This document shows positions 16,492-25,283 of a stretch of 64,000 bases of DNA, piece after piece (position 1 is the stretch's first letter; each line of letters starts with the position of its first letter). The DNA lies in contig CAVZKV010000026.1 in assembly GCA_963775835.1 (NCBI GenBank), positions 124,001 to 188,000 on the forward strand, read 5' to 3'. Origin of the DNA: AWTP1-13 sp963775835 (lineage in GTDB: Bacteria > Pseudomonadota > Alphaproteobacteria > Rhizobiales > Hyphomicrobiaceae). Position numbers and translations under genes: made by a program. Under the pieces are notes generated by a model. That model did not search any database. It had not been told where the DNA came from and saw only the letters and a program-made list of their open reading frames with translations.

Positions 16492-17760
16492 CTACTGCGC
16501 GCTTGTTACCACCTTGCGCTTGCCGAGCCCGGTGTTGCCGGGGGGCAAGCCGTAGTCATAGAGCGCCGAAAGGTTGATGGCCTCGCCCTTGAACTCCTGT
16601 GCCCACAATAGGTGGGCCGTTTGGAGACCCGGCCGAAGCCGCAGCGGCGGCGATGCGTTGGCCTGGTCAAGCAGCTCTAGCGCCCGCATCAGGTCGGGAT
16701 GGACCATGCGGGCCAGCACGGGGTCGTCCGGCGAAGCCGTCGCCGTCAACAGCGGCGCAATCGGGAATGGCCGATAGGAGAGTTCTTCGGGATGCTCGTC
16801 GTCGTAAGCGGGGGCGGGCACGAACGATCCGCGTCCCAAGGAGGCTCCCCAGGCCAGGGGTCGCTGTGAGCCGGCGGCTGTCGCCTGCACCCCATCCCTT
16901 GGGTTCGCGAGTTGTGGCTCGGCCGAGAGCTCGGCCAGCCGTGCGCGGTCGAACTCGCTCGGGCGCGGCGCGAGTGCGGCCGGGCGCTCGATCAGGCGCG
17001 GTGGTGCCAATAGCTGCGGCAAGGACGGTGTGAGCGAGGCCAGCTGCAGCGGTCTTGGATGGGCGCGAAGCTCGTGCAGCTGCGCGATCTGGCTGGCAAG
17101 CTCGACATTCTTGGCACGTGCCATGCGCGCATCTTCTTTGCTAATCGGCTCGCCGTCGTCGGGAATGTGCTGCGTGCGCCCGCTCGGGAACAGCAGAGCC
17201 AATTCGGTGCGCGGCAGACGCGGCCACGCGCGGACCCTGTCGGTATCGATGTGCACGAAGGGAATGGCCGAGGTTGGATAGTAACCGACGCCGCCGCGCT
17301 CGCGAATGAGCGCCGAATAGCGCAACTGCCGGATCGGTATGTCGGGGAAATGCACGTCAGCCGCCTTGCCGAGAATGTGGCGGCTCTCGCTTGCTTGCCC
17401 GCCCACGGTCTTGCGCAGCATGGTGTTGGTGTCACGGGAGCGGAAGCCCGAGATGATATGGATCGGTTCCGTTGACCCGAGCTCGGTGTGGATCTCCCAG
17501 AGGAGATCGATCAAATCGGGATCCATCTGGGTGGGTTCGTCTTTGCGCCAATCGCGCAGGATCCAGTTGATCTTCTGCATGGCGTCGGGAAGACGCTTGC
17601 CACCCTTCATGTACTGGACGGTCAGTGTCTCCTTGGTATGGATGTTGTAGAGCGAAAGCGTGCGGTCGCGCGTGGCGTTCGCCGTCGCCGCCAACGTGCC
17701 CGCGGCCAGCGCGAGCACAATGATGAGACAGGTCAGGACCCCCCAACGGCGCCTCTGCAA
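16492..17760 (-). CDS. DUF882 (YcbK-like, peptidase M15-related) exported protein
   Basis: A 422-residue exported protein. The start is TTG at 17760 with a strong GAGGGGGAG site; the first 30 residues are a signal peptide (VLTCLIIVLALAAGTLA). Residues 30-190 match DUF882, a fold related to the zinc peptidase M15: HIISGFRSRDTN, then SRHILGKAADVHFP and PFVHIDTDRVRAWP, with the usual His and Asp zinc ligands. The C-terminal 220 residues are proline/alanine-rich and of no known domain. A murein hydrolase or cell-wall binding role is inferred. Confidence 0.88.
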   Translation of the reverse strand: MQRRRWGVLTCLIIVLALAAGTLAATANATRDRTLSLYNIHTKETLTVQYMKGGKRLPDAMQKINWILRDWRKDEPTQMDPDLIDLLWEIHTELGSTEPIHIISGFRSRDTNTMLRKTVGGQASESRHILGKAADVHFPDIPIRQLRYSALIRERGGVGYYPTSAIPFVHIDTDRVRAWPRLPRTELALLFPSGRTQHIPDDGEPISKEDARMARAKNVELASQIAQLHELRAHPRPLQLASLTPSLPQLLAPPRLIERPAALAPRPSEFDRARLAELSAEPQLANPRDGVQATAAGSQRPLAWGASLGRGSFVPAPAYDDEHPEELSYRPFPIAPLLTATASPDDPVLARMVHPDLMRALELLDQANASPPLRLRPGLQTAHLLWAQEFKGEAINLSALYDYGLPPGNTGLGKRKVVTSAQ

Positions 17761-17970
17761 TCGTCTCTCCCCCTCGCAACCGGGCCCGCAAGCGCGCGCC
17801 CCGCGCTTGCCTCAGCCGTCTGGCCGCCTCTACGAGCGGATCGATGCGCGGGCCTGCGCCCAGCAACGTCGCTTGAACCCCTTGAGGATGCCAGTGAATT
17901 GCATTGAACGCGGTCACTGCGGCAAGATCGGGGCGAAACGAACGGTCGACGATCCCGCCGCCATTTCCGT

Positions 17971-19476
17971 TCAGTTCGCCCGCTCCTCGAGACCGAACTC
18001 GCGCATTTTGCGATAAAGCGTGGAGCGTCCAATCCCGAGCCGCTTTGCCACCTCCGTCATGTGACCGCGATAGCGCCCGAGGGCGAGACGGATCATGTCC
18101 GCCTCCATGGATTCGAGGGAGCGAATTTCCCCGTTGTCGCTGATGGCCGGAATGCCGAGCGCGCCCTTGCCGCCGGCGCCCACCTCGAGCGTGCGCGGAA
18201 TGGAATGCTCCGCGCCCAGCATGACCGGGCCCGTGACCACGGGGCGGCGATCGACCGGTGCCGGGGCGGCCGGGATGCAAGCGTGGAAGCCCTCGACATG
18301 GGCGGCAATCTGGGGAAATTCGGCGACGGTTAGCTCGGGTCCGTCGGCCAACACGACGGCGCGGAACACCGCGTTCTCGAGCTGGCGCACGTTGCCCGGC
18401 CAGGAATAGCTCGTCAGCAGCTCGAGCGCGTCTTTGCCAATGGCATTGACGCGGCGTCCCTCCTCGGCAGCAAAGCGGGCGAGGAAATGCAGGGCGAGCT
18501 CCGGCACATCCTCGAGACGCTCGCGCAGGGGTGGCACCCAGAGCGGAAAAACGTTGAGCCGATAGTAGAGATCTTCTCGGAACCGGCCTTCCTTCACGAG
18601 CTTGATCATGTCGCAGTTGGTGGCCGAGATCAGGCGGAAATCGACCAGTATGGGCTTTTTCGCACCAACCGGATCGATCTCCCCCGTTTGCAAGGCGCGC
18701 AACAGCTTGACCTGCGCATCGAGGGGCAGCTCGCCAACCTCGTCGAGGAACAAGGTGCCGCCGTCGGCCTCCTGAAACTTGCCGATCCGCTTGTCGACCG
18801 CGCCCGTAAAGGAACCCCTCTCGTGGCCGAACAGAATGCTTTCCACCAGGTTTTCCGGGATGGCACCGCAGTTCACCGTGATGAAGGGCCGCTTCTTGCG
18901 CTCGCTCTCGCCCTGGATGGCCCGGGCGATCAGCTCCTTGCCGACCCCACTCTCGCCCTCGATCAGGACCGGGATGTTGGAAGCGGCGGCACGGTGGCCA
19001 AGCTGAATGACGCGCCGCATGGCTTCGCCGCGACTGATGAGGTCGCAGAACGTCAGTGTACCATTGGCCTTCCTGTTCAGGCGCGCAAGTTGGCCCTGCA
19101 ATGCTTCGATCTTGAGTGCGCTTTTGATCGATACCTCTAGGCGCTCGGGGGAAGTCGGCTTGATGACGAAATCGATGGCCCCGGCGCGCATTGCCGTGAT
19201 GGCAGTGTCGATCGAGCCGTTGGCGGTCTGCACGATGATCGGCGGCGCGGCGGGGTTGTGGGCGGCGCGCCGCAGCACCTCCATGCCGTCCAGTCCCGGC
19301 ATGACGAGATCGAGCAGAACAATGGCAATTGCCGCGTGATCGGGATCCGCGAGCAGTGCCAGGGCCTCCTCGCCACCCTGGGCGGTTTTGGTTTCGTAGC
19401 CCAGCCGCTTGATCGTGCCCTCGAGGATGCGGCGCTGGACGGGATCGTCATCGACAATGAGGACGAGTTTGGGCAT
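17971..19476 (-). CDS. Sigma-54-dependent NtrC-type response regulator
   Basis: A 501-residue three-domain activator starting at ATG 19476. The receiver has VLIVDDDPVQRRIL, phospho-acceptor Asp56 (VLLDLVMPG) and FVIKPTSP. The AAA+ domain has Walker A EGESGVGKE, the sigma-54 loop GHERGSFTGAV (GAFTGA with Ser for Ala), Walker B GGTLFLDEVGELP and arginine-finger region FREDLYYRLNVFPL. The Fis helix-turn-helix is HMTEVAKRLGIGRSTLYRKM. No kinase is adjacent, so it is an orphan. A palindrome lies 125 bases upstream of the start. Confidence 0.93.
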   Translation of the reverse strand: MPKLVLIVDDDPVQRRILEGTIKRLGYETKTAQGGEEALALLADPDHAAIAIVLLDLVMPGLDGMEVLRRAAHNPAAPPIIVQTANGSIDTAITAMRAGAIDFVIKPTSPERLEVSIKSALKIEALQGQLARLNRKANGTLTFCDLISRGEAMRRVIQLGHRAAASNIPVLIEGESGVGKELIARAIQGESERKKRPFITVNCGAIPENLVESILFGHERGSFTGAVDKRIGKFQEADGGTLFLDEVGELPLDAQVKLLRALQTGEIDPVGAKKPILVDFRLISATNCDMIKLVKEGRFREDLYYRLNVFPLWVPPLRERLEDVPELALHFLARFAAEEGRRVNAIGKDALELLTSYSWPGNVRQLENAVFRAVVLADGPELTVAEFPQIAAHVEGFHACIPAAPAPVDRRPVVTGPVMLGAEHSIPRTLEVGAGGKGALGIPAISDNGEIRSLESMEADMIRLALGRYRGHMTEVAKRLGIGRSTLYRKMREFGLEERAN

Positions 19477-19598
19477 GGGATTGGTTACTCTACGCAACAA
19501 GGGGCCACGGTTCGTGGTGGGTGCGACCGAACGGCGAACCAAGATCGGCCAGGCGACCACCCATGGGTACAGACCGGCCCAGAGTGCCCCAGGGCGGT

Positions 19599-19616
19599 AA
19601 ATGCATCGTTGCATTT
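19599..19616. promoter_or_regulatory. Palindromic site between the NtrC-type regulator and pepF
   Basis: AAATGCA-tcgt-TGCATTT is a perfect 7-bp-arm palindrome in a divergent intergenic region of 364 bases. Its symmetry, AT-rich arms in a GC-rich background and its place about 125 bases before the regulator's start suggest a protein-binding site. No other feature was seen between 19477 and 19840 except the tandem repeat at 19792. Confidence 0.4.
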
Positions 19617-19791
19617 CGGAATGACTTGAGGCTTTTTTGCGCCGGCTCCCCGAGGTCCTTGCGGGGGCCTTTGCGGTCCGACGCGGCAGTAGGCCGGCGC
19701 TACGGCCGCGACTTGGGCCACTGGCTTGCAATGACGGGCGGGCGCGCACACACTTTAAGGATCGGCAGGCCCACCCTCTGGGCAGGCCCTT

Positions 19792-19836
19792 GAGCAGCGG
19801 CCCGCCAAGCAGCGGCAGGCCAAGCAGCGGGAGCCA
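19792..19836. repeat. Three 15-bp tandem repeats before pepF
   Basis: Three imperfect copies of (a/g)AGCAGCGGc(c/a)(c/g)GCC stand in tandem, ending a few bases before the pepF start. The last copy supplies the GGGAG ribosome-binding site. In frame they would encode a PSSGR-like repeat, but the gene most likely starts after them. Confidence 0.5.
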
Positions 19837-19840
19837 CAGC

Positions 19841-21679
19841 ATGGCGGGCAAGGCAGAGCGCACGGATCGCGAGCCGAACGTGATGATCGGGGCGGCGGGC
19901 CGCTTAGGGGCGATGCCGATCTGGGATCTGTCGGATCTCTACCCTGGTCCCAATTGCGAGGCCGTGCAACGGGATCTGGCGTGTGCCGCCAACGAAACCA
20001 AGCGCATCAAATCGATCTACCAGGGTAACCTCGCCGGATTGGCTAAGGACGCCACCAGCCTGGCGGAGGCGCTCGGCGCCTACGAGCGCTTGAGCGATAC
20101 GGTGGGCAAGCTTGGCTCCTACGCGGGGCTACTTTATGCGGGCGATACCTCCAACCCCGAGAACGCCAAGTTTCACGGGGACATCCAGGAAAAGATTACC
20201 GGCATCACGACGGATCTTATTTTCTTCGAGCTGGAGCTGAACCAAATCGAGGAGGATGACCTGGCGAGCGCCCTGCGCACGCCCGCCCTGCAACGCTACA
20301 GGCCCTGGTTTCAAGACCTTCGTAAGGAGAAGCCCTATCAGCTCGAGGAAAGGCTCGAGCGGCTGTTTCATGAAAAGGCAATTCCCTCGCGCGGCGCCTG
20401 GAACCGCCTATTCAATGAGACCATCACCGCGCTGCGCTTCGAGGTTGAGGGCGAACAACGCCCCCTTGCGCTGGAGCCGACGCTGAACCTGCTCATGCAT
20501 CCCGACGCCGGGCGCAGGGAGGCCGCGGCCGAAGCCTTGGCTCGGGTGTTCAAGCAGAACATTCGCCTCTTTACGCTGATCTCCAATACGCTCGCCAAGG
20601 ACAAGGAGATCTCCGATCGCTGGCGCGGCTTCAAGGACGTTGCCGATAGCCGGCATTTGGGCAATCGCGTCGAGCGCGAAGTGGTGGAAGCCCTCGTCAG
20701 CGCCGTGCGCGGTGCCTATGCAAATACCGCGCACCGCTACTATGCGCTGAAGGCGCGCTGGCTCGGCAAACCGAAGCTTGCCTACTGGGATCGCAATGCC
20801 CCGCTGCCCAAGCAACCGGACCGCCTGATACCCTGGAAGGATGCGGAAGGGATCGTGCTTGCGGCCTACGCCGCCTTCGCACCAAAGATGGCGCAAACCG
20901 CCAAGCGCTTCTTCGATGGAGCCTGGATCGATGCGCCGGTGCGCGAAGGCAAGTCGCCCGGGGGCTTTTCTCATCCCACGGTCCCTTCCGCGCATCCCTA
21001 CATTCTGCTGAACTACCAAGGCAAAGCACGCGACGTCATGGTGCTTGCGCACGAATTAGGCCATGGCGTGCACCAAGTGCTGGCGGCACCGCAAGGACCC
21101 TTGCTGGCCCCGACACCCTTGACGCTCGCCGAGACCGCCTCGGTGTTCGGCGAGATGCTGACGTTCCAAGCCCTGCTGGACGGAGCCCGCGACAAGGTCG
21201 AGCGCCAGGCGCTGATGGCCCAGAAGGTTGAGGACATGATCAATACGGTGGTGCGCCAGATTGCCTTTTATTCCTTCGAGCGCAAGGTGCACGAGGAGCG
21301 CCGCGCCGGCGAACTCACGGCCGAGCGCCTGGGGGAGCTGTGGATGGAGGTACAAGCCGAGAGCCTCGGGCCTGCCATCGAGCTAAAAGAGGGCTACGAA
21401 AACTATTGGGCCTACATTCCCCACTTCGTGCACTCGCCCTTTTACGTTTACGCCTATGCCTTCGGCGATTGCCTCGTGAACTCGCTTTACGCCCTCTATC
21501 GCGAGGGCCATCCGGGGTTCGTCGACAAGTATCTGGCGATGCTCGAAGCTGGCGGATCGAAACCTTATGCTGAGCTCCTGGCGAGCTTCGGCCTCGACGC
21601 CTCCGGGCAGGCGTTCTGGGACCGCGGCTTGCACGTTATCGCGACGATGATCGACGAGCTCGAGGCACTGGAGGCATAG
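19841..21679 (+). CDS. M3-family oligoendopeptidase (PepF/oligoendopeptidase F type)
   Basis: A 612-residue cytoplasmic zinc metallopeptidase. The catalytic motif is HELGHGVHQVL near residue 405, followed about 25 residues later by the third-ligand region TASVFGEMLTFQALL. The ends also match the family (PIWDLSDLYPG at the start, FIPHFVHSPFYVYAY-like IPHFVHSPFYVYAYAFG near the end). The ATG at 19841 has GGGAG upstream; the longer frame to 19637 crosses tandem repeats. It probably degrades short peptides. A long hairpin follows the stop. Confidence 0.92.
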   Translation: MAGKAERTDREPNVMIGAAGRLGAMPIWDLSDLYPGPNCEAVQRDLACAANETKRIKSIYQGNLAGLAKDATSLAEALGAYERLSDTVGKLGSYAGLLYAGDTSNPENAKFHGDIQEKITGITTDLIFFELELNQIEEDDLASALRTPALQRYRPWFQDLRKEKPYQLEERLERLFHEKAIPSRGAWNRLFNETITALRFEVEGEQRPLALEPTLNLLMHPDAGRREAAAEALARVFKQNIRLFTLISNTLAKDKEISDRWRGFKDVADSRHLGNRVEREVVEALVSAVRGAYANTAHRYYALKARWLGKPKLAYWDRNAPLPKQPDRLIPWKDAEGIVLAAYAAFAPKMAQTAKRFFDGAWIDAPVREGKSPGGFSHPTVPSAHPYILLNYQGKARDVMVLAHELGHGVHQVLAAPQGPLLAPTPLTLAETASVFGEMLTFQALLDGARDKVERQALMAQKVEDMINTVVRQIAFYSFERKVHEERRAGELTAERLGELWMEVQAESLGPAIELKEGYENYWAYIPHFVHSPFYVYAYAFGDCLVNSLYALYREGHPGFVDKYLAMLEAGGSKPYAELLASFGLDASGQAFWDRGLHVIATMIDELEALEA

Positions 21680-21707
21680 CTTGGCATTGCGGGAGGCCCT
21701 GAGCCGC

Positions 21708-21740
21708 CATGCCGGCCGCGCACGCGTGCGCACGGGCATG
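21708..21740 (+). terminator. Hairpin downstream of pepF
   Basis: CATGCC (21708-21713) and GGCATG (21735-21740) flank the perfect 14-base palindrome GCGCACGCGTGCGC (21718-21731). The combined structure lies 30 bases after the pepF stop. It lacks a T tract, so it is a candidate terminator only. Confidence 0.4.
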
Positions 21741-21958
21741 GGCCCACCACCTCCGTCGCCGGGGCTCGATAAACATTATTGCATATCAAGAGATTATCCT
21801 AGGGCCGGTCGGGTGCCGCGGTGGCTGTTGCGGGCGAGGAACCCTGCTTGGGTGTTGCGGGCTATTGTGCGCAATGGGGCTATCGTGCTCCCAACCGGAG
21901 GTGTATAAGCCGCGCCCATTTACGGCACCGCGGCTACCCTCGAGAAAACCACGCCTCC

Positions 21959-23863
21959 ATGGCACAAACAGTTGTCGCCGCAGGACATGCTGCCGACCAC
22001 GAGCACACGGACCGACGCCTGTTGGCGCTCGCACTGGGATCGATCGGCGTCGTCTACGGAGATATCGGCACCAGCCCGCTCTACGCCATACGCGAGGCGG
22101 TGTCACACGCCAATGAGCAGGGAACCGTCGGCGCCGATGCCGTGCTAGGCGTGCTGTCGTTGGTGTTTTGGACGCTGATGCTGATCGTCACGCTCAAGTA
22201 CGTCCTGGTTCTGCTTAATGCCGACAATAAAGGCGAGGGTGGCACCTTCGCCCTGATGGCCCTCGGGCAATCGGTCGCGACCCGTAGCTCCGGCTTGATC
22301 CTTATGCTGGGTGTGGCCGGTGCCGCCTTCTTTTACGGTGATGCCGTGATCACGCCGGCCATCTCCGTGCTCTCCGCGGTCGAGGGCCTCAAGCTCGTTG
22401 CGCCTCAGCTCGATGTGATGGTGTTGCCAATTACGGCGCTGATCCTCATGCTGCTGTTTGCGGTCCAGTCGCGCGGCACCGAAAAGGTGGCGCAGTTCTT
22501 CGGGCCCATCATGTTCGTGTGGTTCGTCACGCTCATGGTGGGCGGGCTGATCCACATCATCGACGATATGCGCGTCTTCCTCGCCCTCAACCCGGTACTG
22601 GCCGTCCAGTTTGTACTGACCCACGGCGTGATTGGGCTCGCCGTCATGGGACTGATCTTCCTGGTCGTCACCGGCGCAGAAGCCCTCTATGCCGATCTTG
22701 GCCACTTCGGTCGCAAGCCGATCAGGCTGGCCTGGTTCTGCCTCGTGCTGCCGTCGTTGGTAATCAACTATTTCGGCCAGGGCGCCTTGCTGCTGGCACA
22801 TCCGACGGCCATCACCAATCCGTTCTATAAGCTTTATCCAAGCTGGGCGCTGCTCCCGATGGTGATCCTTGCGACCGTTGCCACGGTCATCGCCAGTCAA
22901 GCCGTGATCAGCGGCGCCTTTTCCTTCACCCGCCAGGCGATTCAGCTCGGCCTCGTGCCGCGGCTGCAAATCAAGCACACGTCCGAGAGCGTAGCCGGAC
23001 AGATCTATCTGCCGCGCGTCAATCAGCTTCTGCTCGTCGGCGTTCTCATCGTCTCCCTCACCTTTGGCAGTTCGAGCGAGCTGGCCGCCGCCTACGGTCT
23101 GTCGGTGACGGCGACCATGGTGATCGACAGCCTGATGGCTTTTTTTGTGGTGTGGCGCTGCTGGAACTGGCCGGTCTGGAAGGCAGCCATTCTGATGGTG
23201 CCATTGCTTTTGATCGAGCAGGCCTTCCTGGCGGCACAGGTGCTCAAGATCCCCGACGGCGGTTGGCTGCCGTTGTCGATGGCGGGCACAATCTGCCTCG
23301 TCGTTTACACCTGGGTTCGCGGCTCGGACTCGCTTTCGCGCGCAACCCGCAAGGGCGAAGCCGATCTCGAATGGCTGGTGCGCAAGCTCGATGCCAAACC
23401 GCCGCACCGCGTGCCCGGCACGGCCGTGTTTCTGACCGGGGATCCGACGGCCGCGCCCACCTCGCTGATGCACAATCTCAAGCACAACCGGGTGCTGCAC
23501 GAGCGCAACATCATTCTCACCATCAAGACCGAGGATACCCCGCGCGTGCCGCGGCACGAGCGCATCGAGATCGATCGCGTCGCCGACACGTTCATTCGCG
23601 TGATCGCGCACTATGGCTTTATGGAGACGCCAAGCGTCCCGAAGATCATCGACCATTGTCGCCGCAAGGACCTCAATATCGATATTTCCGCGACCTCCTT
23701 CTTCCTGTCGCGTCGCTCGCTCAAGACCACCATGAAATCCGAAATGCCACGCTGGCAGGAACGCTTCTTCATCTGGTTGGCGGGGCGCGCCGAGGATGCC
23801 ACCGAGTACTTCCGCATTCCGAGCGACCGGGTCGTGGAGGTCGGCACCCAGGTGATGGTTTGA
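21959..23863 (+). CDS. kup: Low-affinity potassium transporter Kup
   Basis: A 634-residue potassium:proton symporter of the KUP/HAK family in the inner membrane. The family signature is at the start, LALGSIGVVYGDIGTSPLYA, followed by about twelve membrane spans (for example ILMLGVAGAAFFYGDAVITP and VTGAEALYADLGHFG) and a soluble C-terminal domain of about 170 residues (VPGTAVFLTGDPTAAPTSL). The ATG at 21959 gives the normal N-terminus; the in-frame extension to 21821 is not conserved-looking. It is monocistronic. Confidence 0.95.
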   Translation: MAQTVVAAGHAADHEHTDRRLLALALGSIGVVYGDIGTSPLYAIREAVSHANEQGTVGADAVLGVLSLVFWTLMLIVTLKYVLVLLNADNKGEGGTFALMALGQSVATRSSGLILMLGVAGAAFFYGDAVITPAISVLSAVEGLKLVAPQLDVMVLPITALILMLLFAVQSRGTEKVAQFFGPIMFVWFVTLMVGGLIHIIDDMRVFLALNPVLAVQFVLTHGVIGLAVMGLIFLVVTGAEALYADLGHFGRKPIRLAWFCLVLPSLVINYFGQGALLLAHPTAITNPFYKLYPSWALLPMVILATVATVIASQAVISGAFSFTRQAIQLGLVPRLQIKHTSESVAGQIYLPRVNQLLLVGVLIVSLTFGSSSELAAAYGLSVTATMVIDSLMAFFVVWRCWNWPVWKAAILMVPLLLIEQAFLAAQVLKIPDGGWLPLSMAGTICLVVYTWVRGSDSLSRATRKGEADLEWLVRKLDAKPPHRVPGTAVFLTGDPTAAPTSLMHNLKHNRVLHERNIILTIKTEDTPRVPRHERIEIDRVADTFIRVIAHYGFMETPSVPKIIDHCRRKDLNIDISATSFFLSRRSLKTTMKSEMPRWQERFFIWLAGRAEDATEYFRIPSDRVVEVGTQVMV

Positions 23864-23912
23864 GCCAAGCGCACTCCCCGGCGGGGTCGCGCGCCGCGCC
23901 ACGCTAGCCCAC

Positions 23913-25160
23913 CTACCGCCGACGGTACCAAAACGCCATCACCTCCATCCCCAGCAGCGAGCACAGACCGGCGACCAACATGGTCGCCTGGGCGACGGCA
24001 TAGCCGTAGCGCTCGACAAGGAGCGCGAACGCGGCGGGGGCGACGGCGGCCAAAAGCAGGTAGGGCGTCGCCAGAATACCAAGGACTTCGCCGTAGCCTT
24101 TGGCGCCGAACAGGGCGAGCGGCACGGCGCCTCGCATGATCGTCACCAGCCCGTTGGCGATGCCAAACAGCAAGGTAAAGCTGAGCGCGGCCACGAAGTT
24201 GGCACCGCCAAGCATCAATGTGAGGAACGACAGCGGAATGATGGCGACGGAAACGCGTCCCACATCGATCGGGTGCCACTTGCGCGCCAGCGTCAGATCC
24301 CAGATGCGACCTGCCACCTGGGCCACGCCCTTGAGCGACGCGATCCAGACCGCCGTTGCCGAGGCAAGGCCCGACGCCTCTAAGAGGGGCACCAGATGCG
24401 CGGCCATGGCGCCAAAGACGATCGCGCTCGCCGCCACGATCGCCCCAAACAGCAGCATGGCCAGCGTGCGGGCTCGGCCCGCAAGTGGCGGCCCAGCTGC
24501 CCCAGCGACCGTAGCAGCGGCAGGTGCTTGCTGGGCCTGCGGCGGGCTCTCGCGCCTGCTCAGGCCAATCCAATGCAGAGGCGCGCACACCAAGAGGTTG
24601 ATGGCCGCGAAAATAACGAGCGTCGTGCGCCACCCGTAGGCATCATTGAGGAGGTGGGCGATCGGCCAGAACACCGAGGAGGCAAAGCCCCCAAACAACG
24701 TCAGATAGGAGATGGCGCGCCGCCCGCGCGATGGCGTCACCTGCACGAGGGCGGCGAAGGCGGCATCATAAAGGCACATGCGCATGGCAAGGCCGAGAAA
24801 GGCCCATGCCAGCAAATAAGCGGCCGGTGAGCGCACCAAAGCCAGCAGCACCAGTCCGGCCGCCATCAGCAGCGACCCCACGGCCATGACCCCACGCCCA
24901 CCGCGCCGATCGATGCCGCGACCGACGAGCGTTGAAACCGCGGCCGAGACCAGCAAGCCGGTGGTCAGGCCCCCGAACACCAGGCTCTGGCTCCAGCCGG
25001 TGTCCTCGGCAATGGGCTTGCCGAGGACGCCCAAGGCATAAAGGGTCGTGCCCCAGGCAATGATCTGGGTGATGCCGAGCGCTAGGATGGCATGCGTCGC
25101 GGGGTCTCGGAGCCAGGCTCCGGCTCCTACCTCGCTTCCGCACTCGATCGGTTGCTGCAT
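23913..25160 (-). CDS. MFS transporter
   Basis: A 415-residue major facilitator with twelve predicted membrane helices. It begins ILALGITQIIAWGTTLYALG, and the loop motif GRGIDRRGGRGVMAVG fits the MFS signature between helices 2 and 3. The start at ATG 25160 is a choice; GTG at 25229 would add 23 residues. A variable Gln/Ala-rich loop joins the halves. It resembles the monocarboxylate/oxalate-type MFS group, but the substrate cannot be told. It is divergent from the ABC1 kinase gene. Confidence 0.85.
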   Translation of the reverse strand: MQQPIECGSEVGAGAWLRDPATHAILALGITQIIAWGTTLYALGVLGKPIAEDTGWSQSLVFGGLTTGLLVSAAVSTLVGRGIDRRGGRGVMAVGSLLMAAGLVLLALVRSPAAYLLAWAFLGLAMRMCLYDAAFAALVQVTPSRGRRAISYLTLFGGFASSVFWPIAHLLNDAYGWRTTLVIFAAINLLVCAPLHWIGLSRRESPPQAQQAPAAATVAGAAGPPLAGRARTLAMLLFGAIVAASAIVFGAMAAHLVPLLEASGLASATAVWIASLKGVAQVAGRIWDLTLARKWHPIDVGRVSVAIIPLSFLTLMLGGANFVAALSFTLLFGIANGLVTIMRGAVPLALFGAKGYGEVLGILATPYLLLAAVAPAAFALLVERYGYAVAQATMLVAGLCSLLGMEVMAFWYRRR

Positions 25161-25283
25161 CCGGCCGACCCTGCTGCCTTTGCCTGAAAACCCCACGACC
25201 TTAACGCGACACGGCGTGGCGCGCATCACACCCCTGGACGCAGGGCTCGCCCGTGCCGATATTCCCAGCGAGGAGCGCCAGCC

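Noticed and set aside
22145..23902. 585-residue open frame antisense to kup
   Set aside because: It is the complement of a clear Kup transporter, is His/Gln/Asp-rich as expected from the reverse of membrane codons, and has no recognisable domain.
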